Source: Segatella copri
Lineage (GTDB): Bacteria > Bacteroidota > Bacteroidia > Bacteroidales > Bacteroidaceae
Length of the DNA stretch: 64,000 bases
NCBI RefSeq assembly: GCF_026015295.1
Contig: NZ_JAPDUW010000001.1
Location: forward strand, 2,775,501-2,839,500
Direction: 5' to 3'
The translations under genes and the position numbers were made by a program. The notes below the pieces were generated by a model. It was given only the letters and a program-made list of their open reading frames with translations, was not told where the DNA came from and did no database searches. Positions within the stretch are counted from its first letter, which is position 1. Each line of letters opens with the position of its first letter. Positions 1 to 12,200 of the stretch are shown in pieces.

Positions 1-142
1 TGGATAGGAGACACACCCAACTTTGGGTTCTGTGCTTGGACTACGAAAGTCGCAGAAAAAAGCACACATGAAGAAACTAAAATCTGTTTTATCATTGTCT
101 ATACCTTATTTTATTAAACTATTACTTGAAAAACTTATTTTA

Positions 143-1368
143 TCATTTGAAAATCTTCTGTGCAAACTCGGTAAGATACACACGCCAGTTGCGCCAGATG
201 TGTCCGCCCTCCGTCTCCAAATAGGTATATTTATAACCCTTCTCATCGAAGTAGCGACGCAAGTCTGCACTGCTCTTGTAGAGGAAATCGGTCTTACCCA
301 TACCAATCCAATACAACTTTGGCTTGTTCTTAAACAGAGTAGCCAACTGTGTCTTAGCCTCCTCGTTACCCTGCAACTGCTTGTAGAAGTCACTACGGAA
401 ATCGCCAGTAGTACCCACATGCAAACCTGCAGAGAAGAGTCCGATGTAATCAAACTTGGTAGGGAAACGACGAGAGATATCGAAAGAATGACCACCGCCC
501 ATAGAGAGTCCACAGATGGCACGATGAGCCTTGTCTTTAGCAACCTTGTAGTGGCTCTCCACATAATTCATCACATCAGGGAAACTCTCATCCATGGTGG
601 CAGCTGGCTTGGCACCTTGATAGCCATAGAAAGAAGGAATGTATTGACCTGCTGACCACTCACCTGGAGCAGCCTGACAATTAGGATTGCCATTGGTCAT
701 CACTACGACCATAGGCTTAGCCTTACCTGTGGCAATCAAATTATCAAGAATATGCTGTGCACGTCCTAAAGTAGTCCAGGCATCCTCATCGCCACCAGCG
801 CCATGGAGCAGATAGAGAACAGGATAATCCTTGCCCTTGTCATAACCTGCTGGAGTATAGACCGTCATACGGCGCTGCATCTTGAGCGTAGGACTATCAT
901 ACCATACCTTAGACCGTTTCCGTGAGGCACTTCGTTAACGGTATAGAGGTCACCACAATCACCTTTCTTGTCTGAAAGAATGAATATATTGGTTTCAGAG
1001 GTAATATCACGAGTGATATACACACTTCCTGGGTCAACAATCTTCACTCCATCCAAAAGGAGATTGTAAGAATACAACTCAGGAGAAAGCATCTGGCTGG
1101 TAAAAGTCCAAACACCCTTTTCATCTTTTGTCATATCAGCTACTCCAGGAGCATCATACTTTCCCATTGGTGTATCAATGGTTTTCGGTGCCAAGAAATC
1201 ACCAGTAACCTGCACCTTCTGGGCATTAGGAGCCTTCAAGCGGAAAGTTACGGTATGATTGGCGTTCACCTCTGGTGAGATAACAGGAACATTGTCAAAC
1301 AATGCCTGTTGGGCAAAACTGCCAAGACTCATCAGCAAGGCAGTTGCCAAGAATGTAATTTTCTTCAT
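143..1368 (-). pseudogene. CE1-type esterase, frameshifted copy
   Basis: This is a secreted alpha/beta-hydrolase esterase of the CE1/esterase D type with an N-terminal E-set (CBM48-like) domain, paralogous to the intact gene just upstream. The start at 1368 opens with a signal peptide ending SFAQ and runs through the E-set domain to about 925. The remaining frame (143-880) carries the hydrolase half with the GLSMGG nucleophile motif and the GGH catalytic histidine. Against the paralogue, the junction at about 905-925 looks like one inserted A plus a two-base loss, and both alternative frames reach stops. It is therefore a pseudogene or a sequencing error. It is the last gene of the esterase/SusCD run. 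In a working copy the product would cleave acyl esters (for example feruloyl or acetyl) on plant polysaccharide; the substrate is inference. Confidence 0.8.
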
Positions 1369-1406
1369 TGTTGTCTAATTTTGATAATTGTTAGTCTCAT
1401 TCTATA

Positions 1407-1435
1407 GAAGGTCTCCTAAGATTTAGAAGACCTTC
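1407..1435 (-). terminator. Hairpin between the two tandem esterases
   Basis: An 8-bp perfect stem (1407-1414 with 1428-1435) lies in the 77-bp gap between the intact and the frameshifted esterase. No clear T-run follows, so it may be an attenuating or mRNA-processing hairpin rather than a strong terminator. Confidence 0.3.
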
Positions 1436-1445
1436 CTGGTAATTA

Positions 1446-2657
<1,212 letters not shown>

Positions 2658-2680
2658 TTAATGTTTTTAATTTCACTTTA

Positions 2681-4315
2681 TTATTGCCACACCTCACCCA
2701 ACTTTTTCATAATTTTAGGCGTGCATGCAACCCAGAAGGGCCAGTCGTGTGTACCAGCGCGAGTGATGTATTCGTTAGGCACCTTATTGGCATCAAGGGC
2801 CTGTTTGAAAGAGCCAGCCGACTGAAAGAGAAAATCTTCAGTACCTATCTCGATAGTGATGCCCGGCAGTTTCGATACATCGGCCTTGCTCAACAGATCA
2901 TATAGGTTAGGAGCGCCATCAATGTAGGTGGCGGGGCTGCAAGCATATACATACGAGAACATTTCGGGATGCAGCAAACCATAATAAAGCGATCCAAAGC
3001 CACCCATCGACAGGCCACCAATGGCACGCGAGGCACGGTCTTTCTTTACAGCATAGAGGTTCTCAACCGTAGGCAAGAACTCAGTGAAGAAGTAGGTCAT
3101 ATATTTTATATCATTGCCATTATAGTTGTCGCAATAAAAATTATCGCCACCACAGTCGGGGCAAATCACAATCATCTCAGGAGCTGTGCCATCGCTGGCC
3201 GCAGTCGAGGCATTAACGTTTATCTTTCCACCATTCAGCCAATCGTTATTGCTACCATTAGCGCCATGCAGCATATACAGCACTGGATATTCTTTGCTTT
3301 TATCATAGCCTTTCGGCAAATACACCGAATATTTCATAGTGCGACCTAGCACCGTGCTCTTAATGGTTTGGTCGCGCAGCTCGGTGCCCGTAGCCTGCAT
3401 TAACGAAGCAAACTTAACTGAGAAGCTGCCCGTGGTGCTGGTGGTTTTTCCATCGGCAGTAGTGGTACCCAGGTCCTTAGCCACAAGGTTGAACAGAGCG
3501 GCACCCTCACTGCTCATGGCAGTAGAGACCTCTATCTGTCCTGAGGTGATATATTGCTTCACGCCACTGGCATCTACATAATAGCTACCGCCAGCCACGT
3601 TATAGGCGGGATTCACCCAACCGTTGTCGCACAGCCAAGCATCATGGGCATTGCCTTGCACAGTATAGGTACCAACTATACCTGTAGCCGTATTGCCCGA
3701 AGCATTAATAAGATCGAGGTAAAGGGTGGTAGCCCCCTCGGGCGATGTTACGCTAACCGAATATTTTGTTACACCAGGGAACACGGTGGTCTGACCCGTA
3801 GCCCAATCGTACGATGTAACTGGCTGCTCGTCTATCATCATCATATAGCCCGATGCCTCTGGGTCATCTACTCCCACCTCGAATGTCAAATTGCCATGGT
3901 AATCGAGTTTCACACGCTTGCCAGCTTGGTTGGTGAACAAACCACTGAAATAATATACACCTCCATAGATGGTGACATCGAGGCCGCCACTCTGCATAGC
4001 CTCACCATTCACCTTTACCACACAAGTCTTATTGGCAACTTTGTTAGATACTTCATAAGTAGCAGAAGGCAAAATCCACTCGCTACTTCCGAAATTGACA
4101 GTCACATCATTGCCTTGCGCATCCTTGATATCCACGTTGAGCGACTTGATACCTTTTCCCAACTTTGTGGTGGGCTGTACGGTAGCTTCATTAGAATGAC
4201 AAATCAGCATATCGCCATACACACCTTGCAAATCATCAATCGCATCATTGTTGCAGGCGGAAAAGAACAAACCTGTTACAATTAGCCCAAATATAAAGCC
4301 TAAATATTTTTTCAT
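2681..4315 (-). CDS. Esterase lipoprotein, beta-rich N-domain plus CE1
   Basis: 544 residues. A lipoprotein signal ends in FFSAC (Cys about 21), so the protein is anchored in the outer membrane, possibly surface-exposed. Residues about 30-310 are beta-rich with no motif I can name. The position suggests carbohydrate binding, but that is inference. Residues about 315-544 form an esterase D/CE1 hydrolase with PVLYMLHG, nucleophile GLSMGG and a C-terminal THDW histidine. It lies 23 bp downstream of susD and starts the esterase run, consistent with a surface enzyme working beside the SusCD transporter. Confidence 0.8.
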   Translation of the reverse strand: MKKYLGFIFGLIVTGLFFSACNNDAIDDLQGVYGDMLICHSNEATVQPTTKLGKGIKSLNVDIKDAQGNDVTVNFGSSEWILPSATYEVSNKVANKTCVVKVNGEAMQSGGLDVTIYGGVYYFSGLFTNQAGKRVKLDYHGNLTFEVGVDDPEASGYMMMIDEQPVTSYDWATGQTTVFPGVTKYSVSVTSPEGATTLYLDLINASGNTATGIVGTYTVQGNAHDAWLCDNGWVNPAYNVAGGSYYVDASGVKQYITSGQIEVSTAMSSEGAALFNLVAKDLGTTTADGKTTSTTGSFSVKFASLMQATGTELRDQTIKSTVLGRTMKYSVYLPKGYDKSKEYPVLYMLHGANGSNNDWLNGGKINVNASTAASDGTAPEMIVICPDCGGDNFYCDNYNGNDIKYMTYFFTEFLPTVENLYAVKKDRASRAIGGLSMGGFGSLYYGLLHPEMFSYVYACSPATYIDGAPNLYDLLSKADVSKLPGITIEIGTEDFLFQSAGSFKQALDANKVPNEYITRAGTHDWPFWVACTPKIMKKLGEVWQ

Positions 4316-4338
4316 AATTTCGTTTCTTTAATAATGAG

Positions 4339-5913
4339 TTATTGAGAAATGGCCCATCCATCATTTTGTTTGATGTTAGGGTTCAGTTCTATTTCCTTGA
4401 GAGGAATAGGCAGCAACTTGTGCTTGTTCTGGAAACCATAAGAAGAGTTGGTGTAATCCCAAGTCACCCCCTTGGAGCTGAAGTTAGGAATTTGCTTGCC
4501 CTGTGTGCCAAGAGCAGCCTCAGCATCACCCCAGCGCACCAAGTCTTGATAGCGGACAGATTCCAAGCAAAGTTCCAAGCGCTTCTCTGTCTTGATGTCA
4601 TCCAAGGTTACGCTCTGCAAAGGAGTCTCCTTGGCACGTTCACGAATCTGGTTGATGTCATCGAGAGCCTTGTCTGGCTGACCAGCCTGTAAGTTAGCCT
4701 CGGCAGCCAACAGCAACACCTCTGCATAACGCATGATGCGACGGTCGGTATACTGAAATCCCTGAAAATAAGATGCATCCATGATACAGTCAGATTTCAA
4801 CTGGCGATTCTTGAACATAAGATATCCCTCACATCCATAGACAGCCATACCTGGCGAAACTTTTGCGCCATATTCTGCCATTTGGCTTTCATTCAGCATC
4901 GTATGCTTGAGGCGATAACCATCAGGACCTTCAGCCTTAACAAAAGCATCGTACAAGGACTTACGAGGATTCAAGAATCCGTATGTACCCTGGGCAATTT
5001 CGTTGGCAGCAGTACCGCTCATACTGAAATAGGCTGTACGCCATCCCTGCATCAAGAAGGTCATGTCAAATTGGCTCCAAGTTTGCTCTTGGTCGTTGCG
5101 CCACTGGAGTTCGAGCATAGACTCACAGTTGTTGTTGTTGACGGCATGAAACTGCATGTCATAGTCGCCACGGAAGAGGTCGTACTTCTTGGAATCCACC
5201 ACCTCATTGAGTACGGATGCAGCCTCCTGATACTTTTTCTGGAAGAGATAAGCCTTGCCCAAATAAGCCTTTGCCACTTCCTGGGTAACACGCATACCCG
5301 TCTCCTGATCGTCCTTGTTCTTCTTGGAAGGAAGTGCATTCATGCTGATGGCATCATTTAGGTCTGACTCTACAGCTGTCCAAAGAGCCTCAGGTGTGCT
5401 GTTGCCTTGGCGATATTCACCTGGTTCCAACAAATGATCTACGAGAGGAGCTGTACCCCACAAAGTGACAAGTTCGAAGTTTGCCCAAGCACGGAAGAAC
5501 TTTGCCTCTGCGATGGCACGTTTCTTGACAGGAGTGTCGTTTGCCACCTTCTCAATGACCAAGTTAGACTGGTAAATCAATCCATACAAGCCAGAGAACA
5601 CACCTTGTATCATGCCATTGTCTGTGCCATAGGTATATTCGTTCAACTGCTCTAAGGAGGTGTTGTCGCCACGCTGACCACCACCGCACCATACATCGTC
5701 AGAAAGGAGATTCTTGGTAAAGAACCAGTTGTAATACAATCCTTTCAGGCTGGAATACATGGAAGCCACAGCTTGCTCTGTCTGTTCATCAGTCTGGTAG
5801 AAATCATCCTGGCCGCCCATGTTTCCATGTTTCGCTATGTCGAGTCTGCTCTCACAACCGGCAAACAAAGCTGCCACTACGAGGAGCAAGCTATATATGA
5901 TATTCTTTCTCAT
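4339..5913 (-). CDS. SusD/RagB-like glycan-binding lipoprotein
   Basis: 524 residues with a lipobox LFAGC (Cys about 19). It has the SusD/RagB layout: a TPR-rich helical scaffold, then the C-terminal region with RRIMRYAEVLLLAAEA and ELCLESVRYQDLVRWGD, typical of the family. It acts as the surface lid over the SusC barrel, capturing oligosaccharide. It starts 39 bp after susC ends and belongs to the same operon. The ligand cannot be read from sequence. The neighbouring esterases suggest an esterified plant polymer such as feruloylated or acetylated xylan. Confidence 0.93.
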   Translation of the reverse strand: MRKNIIYSLLLVVAALFAGCESRLDIAKHGNMGGQDDFYQTDEQTEQAVASMYSSLKGLYYNWFFTKNLLSDDVWCGGGQRGDNTSLEQLNEYTYGTDNGMIQGVFSGLYGLIYQSNLVIEKVANDTPVKKRAIAEAKFFRAWANFELVTLWGTAPLVDHLLEPGEYRQGNSTPEALWTAVESDLNDAISMNALPSKKNKDDQETGMRVTQEVAKAYLGKAYLFQKKYQEAASVLNEVVDSKKYDLFRGDYDMQFHAVNNNNCESMLELQWRNDQEQTWSQFDMTFLMQGWRTAYFSMSGTAANEIAQGTYGFLNPRKSLYDAFVKAEGPDGYRLKHTMLNESQMAEYGAKVSPGMAVYGCEGYLMFKNRQLKSDCIMDASYFQGFQYTDRRIMRYAEVLLLAAEANLQAGQPDKALDDINQIRERAKETPLQSVTLDDIKTEKRLELCLESVRYQDLVRWGDAEAALGTQGKQIPNFSSKGVTWDYTNSSYGFQNKHKLLPIPLKEIELNPNIKQNDGWAISQ

Positions 5914-5952
5914 AATACGCTAAATCATTAATAGATGAATAATTTGTATTGT

Positions 5953-8900
5953 CTAAAATTCCAAGTTGAAACCCATGACGACTTTCTTTGCCATAGGATA
6001 AGCACCCTTGTCGATGCCCATACCACTGGTGGCATTGGCTGAAGCCTCTGGGTCGAAGCCTGGATACTTGGTGATGGTGAAGAAATCATCAAGTGATACA
6101 TAAAGGCGAAGGCTGTTGATAGCCACCTTCTTTAAGAGATGCTTTGGCAAGTTGTAACCCAACTGGATTTGCTTGATTTTGAAATAAGAGCCATCATATA
6201 CCATGGCACTTGAGCAAGCGTACTTATCCATGTTGTCAGCACCTGCACGTGGCTTGGTTCCATTAGGATTCTCTGGAGTCCAACGGTTGTCATAGAATAC
6301 CTTTTTCAACTTGTTGACCATCTGATAGTCAGGGCGGTTGATACAGTTGAAAATCTTATTGCCAGAAGCTCCACTACCGAAGAGGGTAAAGTCGAAGCCC
6401 TTATAGGCCGCTGTCAAGGTGATACCATAGGTGAAGTTAGGAATGGCATTGCCGATGTCGGTCAAGTCACCATCTGAGATGTCACCACTGTTGTCCAAGT
6501 CGGCAAATTGAGGATTACCAGTCTCTGGATCAACGCCAGTGAACTTATAGCCACGGAAGTAATAAACAGGATAGCCCTGCTCAAAATAGGTGATGGTGTA
6601 AGTATGGAAGTTAGAACCTGGCAAACGAGTGATGGAAGGGTCGATGTAAGTTACCTCGTTCTTCAAGGTAGCGAGGTTGCCACGGATGCCATAGCTGAAG
6701 TCGCCGATATTGTCACGCCAACCCAACTCAAACTCGAAACCCTTGTTGCTTACATTACCTGCATTCATTGGAGAGGTGGTACCACCGATAACCAATGATG
6801 GGGTTGTGCCGTTTACCAACAAGTCCTTGGTTTTCTTGGTGAAGTAGTCGATGCTGAAGTTCATGCGTCCCTTAAACAAGAGACCGTCGATACCGAAGTT
6901 GGTCTGCTCAGAAGTCTCCCACTTCAGTTTATCGTTACCCATACTAGATGGACTAACAGACGTTGTATAATTATTACCAGGAACTAACGGATAAAAGCTA
7001 CCCTGCGCCATATCGGTGCTGTAACGATAACCGCCCAAGGCAGCTAAACTACCATTCTGACCCCAGCTGGCTCTCAACTTCAAGCTCGTAACCACGTCAC
7101 GCAAAGGAGCAAAGAATTTCTCCTCGGAGATAGTCCAACCAGCAGATACAGCAGGGAAATATCCCCAACGATTGGTAGATGGCAACTTAGATAAGTCGGC
7201 AGCATCTGCACGGAGAGAAGCCTGCAAATAATAGCGGTTCATGTAATCATAACTCAAACGTCCGAAGTAAGAGTACTTGGCAGAGCGAGTTTTTTCACCA
7301 GCGACACCCTTGGTGGCAGAGGCAGAAGCATAGTTGAGGAAGAAGAACAACGGATTATTTTTCTTGACTGCGTCCTCTTTGTTTGCAGCCAACTGACCAC
7401 TTACATAATCGTAGGTAGATTCTTGGAAAGAGATACCTGCCATGGCATTGATGGTATGCTCGCCAAACTTCTTCATGTAGTTGGCAAAGTTCTCCCATTG
7501 ATAATAGATGGAAGTATTGGATTGGGCACTATAGTCCACGAAATCGCGAGACTGTGTAACGTTGCCATAGAAAGGAAGTGAAGCCGAAGAACTGCGAGCA
7601 CCAGAGAGACGATAGCCCAAACGAGAGGTGAACACAAAGCCCTTGAATGGCTTGAAGTCGGCATAGATAGAACCATTGACATTGAATCCACTGTTGCGAG
7701 ATATGCCATTGTCACGCATGATGAATGGGTTGTATTGCTCACCTGCATAGAAAGCAGACACACCATAGTAGTTACCATTGGCGTCTGTCAAGAGGTGCTT
7801 GCCATTGGCCAAAGCTTTTGCCATGTGGGCTGGGAGATTATCTGGAGCATAGGTGACAGGAGTCAAAGGATCCATCTGAAGCACAGCTGTCAACATGCCA
7901 CCATACTCATTGCTCTCAGAAACAGAGCGAACATTATATTTTTCAATCTGATTGGTTGTACCCACCTTGAGCCAAGGCTTGATCTGATATTCCGCATTGA
8001 TGGTAGCGGTCATACGGCGATAAACGTCATTATCGCCTTTTACCATACCATTATTATCAAGATAGGTGAGAGAAAGGTAATAGTTGCCGTTCTGGTTACC
8101 ACCATTGAAACCTATGTTATGCTTCTGCATGTGTCCCTTGCCATAGATGGCATCTACCCAAGAGGTATTGGTCTTGCCATCCCAGTTCTTGAAGAGGTAA
8201 TCCTCTGTGAAAGTCTTGCCTTCCTTCATATATTGGATATACTCCTCTGCATTCATGAGCTTGGGCACCTTGGCTAAGCTTTCTGTGGTGTACTGAAAAT
8301 CATAGGTGATTCTGCCTGAGCCCACTGCACCTTTCTTGGTGGTGATGAGTACAACACCATTACCAGCCTCCGCACCATAGATGGCAGCTGAGGCTGCATC
8401 CTTCAACACTTCCATGGAAGCAATATCGTTAGGGTCAAGACCACTGATATCACCCAAGCGTACACCATCTACTACGTAGAGTGGGTCGGAAGAAACGTTG
8501 GAAGAGTAACCGCGAATACGAATGGTTGGAGAGGAACCTGGGGCAGATGATGATGAGATGACCTGTACACCTGCTGTTTTACCTTGCAAGGCAGCCTTGG
8601 CATTAGTGATGGTACGATTCTCGATATCTTCTTTCTTCACCTGAGAGATGGCACCTGTTACAGAACTCTTCTTCTGAACGCCATAGCCCACAACTACCAC
8701 ATCGTCGAGCACCTTGTTGTCTTCATGTAATGTAATCTTAAGCTTGGAAGAGTTGGCTAAGACCTCTTTATTCTTATAGCCAAGATAAGAGAAGATAAGG
8801 GTCTTACCTTTTTGCACCTGGATCGTAAAGTTACCATCCATATCAGTTACAGCGCCACCCTTGTTGTCTCCCTGCACACGCACGGTAACACCAATCAAAG

Positions 8901-9027
8901 GGTCGGCATTTTGGTCAACTACGAGACCAGCGACTTTCATCAGTTCCTGCGCCAAGGCAGCAGAACCGGAAATCATCAATAAGAACACGAAGGTTAGAAA
9001 CCTTCTGTAATCATTCATTTTCCTCAT
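5953..9027 (-). CDS. SusC/RagA TonB-linked outer-membrane transporter
   Basis: 1024 residues. Signal peptide (about 1-26, AALAQ), carboxypeptidase-regulatory-like domain (about 30-110), a TonB-box-like stretch DDVVVVGYG, plug domain with GKTAGVQV and DPLYVVDGVRL, then a long beta-barrel ending in aromatic Phe (GFNLEF). It is the outer-membrane channel for TonB-driven uptake of oligosaccharides paired with the downstream SusD. The start could also be Met4 (MNDY); either leaves the signal peptide. A -7 box lies about 75 bp upstream, divergent from the HTCS gene that probably controls it. Confidence 0.95.
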   Translation of the reverse strand: MRKMNDYRRFLTFVFLLMISGSAALAQELMKVAGLVVDQNADPLIGVTVRVQGDNKGGAVTDMDGNFTIQVQKGKTLIFSYLGYKNKEVLANSSKLKITLHEDNKVLDDVVVVGYGVQKKSSVTGAISQVKKEDIENRTITNAKAALQGKTAGVQVISSSSAPGSSPTIRIRGYSSNVSSDPLYVVDGVRLGDISGLDPNDIASMEVLKDAASAAIYGAEAGNGVVLITTKKGAVGSGRITYDFQYTTESLAKVPKLMNAEEYIQYMKEGKTFTEDYLFKNWDGKTNTSWVDAIYGKGHMQKHNIGFNGGNQNGNYYLSLTYLDNNGMVKGDNDVYRRMTATINAEYQIKPWLKVGTTNQIEKYNVRSVSESNEYGGMLTAVLQMDPLTPVTYAPDNLPAHMAKALANGKHLLTDANGNYYGVSAFYAGEQYNPFIMRDNGISRNSGFNVNGSIYADFKPFKGFVFTSRLGYRLSGARSSSASLPFYGNVTQSRDFVDYSAQSNTSIYYQWENFANYMKKFGEHTINAMAGISFQESTYDYVSGQLAANKEDAVKKNNPLFFFLNYASASATKGVAGEKTRSAKYSYFGRLSYDYMNRYYLQASLRADAADLSKLPSTNRWGYFPAVSAGWTISEEKFFAPLRDVVTSLKLRASWGQNGSLAALGGYRYSTDMAQGSFYPLVPGNNYTTSVSPSSMGNDKLKWETSEQTNFGIDGLLFKGRMNFSIDYFTKKTKDLLVNGTTPSLVIGGTTSPMNAGNVSNKGFEFELGWRDNIGDFSYGIRGNLATLKNEVTYIDPSITRLPGSNFHTYTITYFEQGYPVYYFRGYKFTGVDPETGNPQFADLDNSGDISDGDLTDIGNAIPNFTYGITLTAAYKGFDFTLFGSGASGNKIFNCINRPDYQMVNKLKKVFYDNRWTPENPNGTKPRAGADNMDKYACSSAMVYDGSYFKIKQIQLGYNLPKHLLKKVAINSLRLYVSLDDFFTITKYPGFDPEASANATSGMGIDKGAYPMAKKVVMGFNLEF

Positions 9028-9102
9028 AGGTTTTTCTCATTTAAGATAATACTTTATTTATTAAGCTTATATTCTTGTAAATCTGTTAATTGTTTACGGT
9101 TG

Positions 9103-9110
9103 CAAAGGTA
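9103..9110 (-). promoter_or_regulatory. Promoter -7 box of the susC operon
   Basis: On the minus strand this reads TACCTTTG, a perfect TAnnTTTG Bacteroidota -7 box. It leaves a leader of about 70 nt before susC. I see no good TTTG 19 bp upstream, consistent with activation by the HTCS. Confidence 0.6.
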
Positions 9111-9225
9111 GTACTTTTTATCATACACCTTTTTCTAACTTGTTTTCTTGTGTTACGTTTTTGTTCAAAATGGGGTTTTCTATATGTTCAAAAACTTGCT
9201 TATTTGTTTAAAAAGCCTTATAATC

Positions 9226-9257
9226 TTTGTATATATCAGGGTTTTATAGTACTTTTG
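9226..9257 (+). promoter_or_regulatory. Promoter of the HTCS gene
   Basis: TTTG at 9226-9229 and TACTTTTG at 9250-9257 are separated by 20 bp, matching the Bacteroidota -33/-7 pattern. The start codon at 9282 lies about 20 nt after the expected transcript start, which rules out the longer upstream reading frame from 9090. Confidence 0.65.
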
Positions 9258-9281
9258 CAGCTACAATCAAAACCATCGATT

Positions 9282-12200
9282 ATGAAACGAACAAAGGTAT
9301 TTTATAACGCACTCATTCTCTTGGCAACCCTTCTTCTTACTGCTTGCCAGGACCAAAAAGACAGCCCCGTAGTTTCTTCACCTGAGAAGAACCTCGTCCT
9401 GTCTGAACATATCTCCAACCAAAAGGTGAAGAGCATCTGCGAAGACAGATACGGACAAATCTGGATAGGTACCTTCCGTGGTCTCAACAAGTATGATGGC
9501 AACCAGTATCACCAATACTACTGCGTGGACGATTCACTGGGATTGCCCGACAACAATATTACCCACATTTACCGTGACTCCCACAACCGACTCTGGGTAG
9601 CCACCGTCAATGGTGTATGCCTATACCAGGCCAATGGCAATTTCAAGCGAGTAAGTATCAATGGCACTAACAAGAACATCGAAAAAATCCTAGAAGACAA
9701 GGAGGGAAGAATCTTCTTCTTCACGATGACAGACCTATATCAATATGACGAAAATACCAACACTGCCATCATCAAGCTCTCCAAAATGCTGGAGAAGAAC
9801 AGCTATCATATCTCTTGCCATATAGACCGAAAAGATGTGATGTGGATTGTTACCCCTTACTCTGTCAAGGGGTATCGCACCCAAGATCTCAAACTTATCG
9901 CCCAAAGCCCAGTACAGAGTTATCCCATCGCCTCTTTTCTCCTCGATGGGCATCAGCTCTACATCTCTGGCTACAATGGAATGCAGCTCTTTGATACGGA
10001 TACCAGGAAATGGGGGGGGTCTCCCTGCAGCATTGCAAGGCTTGCAAATCCCCAACGACATGGTCAACTACATCCATCCGTATGGCGCAAAAGGCAACCT
10101 TCTGCTTAGCACCACCAAGCACGGATTATTCTATTTCAATGCCCAGGAGGGAACCATCCTGCCACAAAGCGACAAGAAATTCCCATTCGAAGTGCCTGAT
10201 ATGCAAGTCAACAAGATATTAACCGACTCCAAGGGCAACCTTTGGCTCGGGTCTGAAGACGATGGCGTAAAAACCATCTATAGATACAAGGATATGTTTA
10301 ACAGCATGCCTGCCCTTCAACGTGCCATCGGCAAACAGTCCGTACTCTCCGTAGCTGCCGACAGGAATCATCACCTTTGGATTTCTACCAAGAAGAACGG
10401 ACTCTATATGTATGACTTGCAAACCCAGCAACTCAAGAACATACCGATGATTTCCTATAGCAACGGCAACAGGAAGAATACCACCACCAACATCTTTGTG
10501 GATAGCAGCAATCATCTATGGCTAGCCAATGGCGACCATGTGGCAAAGTGCCAATACGATGGCACCCATCTCAACAAGGTAGCCTCCTACCCTTGCTTCA
10601 TGCCTATGGACATCAGCCAAGATGCAAAGGGTAACATCTGGGTATCCACGGCATCCGTCAACATCTACTGCATTTCAGCACAAAGTGGAGAGATGACCAA
10701 AAAACAACTCTTCCCTACCACTTTCTGCTTCATTCCTAGCATCATGCGCTTGCAGAATGGCAACATGCTCATATCTGCCTTCTACAAACCTATCCTGGAA
10801 ATGAATGGAAACAACTTCGATGTCCAAGAGTTTAAAGTGAATCCGGATGACTGGAAGAAGTGCATCAAGCGAAGTGCGTATATCCCTACCAAGAACTATC
10901 AAGACCGCAAGGGCAACATCTGGTTGGGTACAGTTACCAACGGACTCTTGAAGTATGACGCAAAGAGCCGCAGGCTGACCACCATAGCAGGAATTTCCTG
11001 CTCCGACATTTCCAGCATCGAGGAAGATAGAGATGGAAACATTTGGGTCAGTACGCTGTATGGACTCAACAAGATAGATGGAAAAACAGAAAAGGTAACC
11101 ACCTACAACGAGGCTGACGGTGTGAAAGGCTTCCAATTCTACGATAGGGCATCGTGTAAGCTATCAGATGGAACACTCATCTTCGGCGGTACCCAAGGAC
11201 TCACCATCTTCAATCCGCAAAACGTAAACACGAACCAACAGATAAGTCTGCTTTTCGAAACACTCAAGGTACATAATGAGATTATGCTTCCTGGCAAAAA
11301 TGGATGCATCGAGGAGAGCATGGAAGAATCACCCCATATCCACCTAAGCTACAAACAAAACAGCTTCAGCATCGCCTTTTCTGCCATCGACTACAGCGAC
11401 TACAAGCACATCCATTACTTCTACCAAATGGCAGGATTCGACAATACATGGATTGATGCAGGCAATAACAACGAGGCGTACTACTCTAATCTGCCAGCTG
11501 GCAACTATACCTTCAAGGTCAAGATGGTAGGCAACGACTCCAACAATATCATCGCCGAAAAAAGCATACAGGTAAGCATCGCCCCTGAGCCTTGGAACTC
11601 TTGGTGGGCATGGTGCCTATACCTTATTATAATGGGATGCGTCGGCTTCGTGATCTATCGGCAGAAGATGCGCATCAGCATCGAGAAGAACATGGTTCAA
11701 AAGGCTAAGGATGAGAAGGAGCAGGAACTGCGCATCAACAAGATGAACATGAGTTTCTTCGCTAATATCTCGCATGAGTTCCGGACACCACTCACCATGA
11801 TTTCGGGACCAGTGGAACAACTCTGCGAAAGTGAAAGCATCAACAAGCACGACAAGTTGCTATTGAACATCATCAACCGAAGCGTGGATAGAATGCTGAG
11901 ACTCGTCAACCAGTTGCTCGACTTCAACAAGTTGGAGAACGACACACTCCGCTTGCACGTCAAGCAAACCGATATTATCACCGAGATGAAACGCATCATG
12001 GACCTCTTCATCGTGAATACAGAGGAGAAAGGTATCACCTTGAACTGTCACGGCCTGGAAGGTTCCTACCTGATGCTTCTGGATTCCGACAAACTGGAAA
12101 AGATTATCAACAACCTGATGTCCAACGCCATGAAGTTTACCCCTCGTGGCGGTAAGATAGATGTATCTTTCGACACCGGTACCACTAACAAGGGAGAACA

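Noticed and set aside
23..655. 210-codon plus-strand frame at the left edge
   Set aside because: It overlaps the esterase pseudogene on the other strand; the translated sequence has no recognisable domain and follows the antisense codon pattern.
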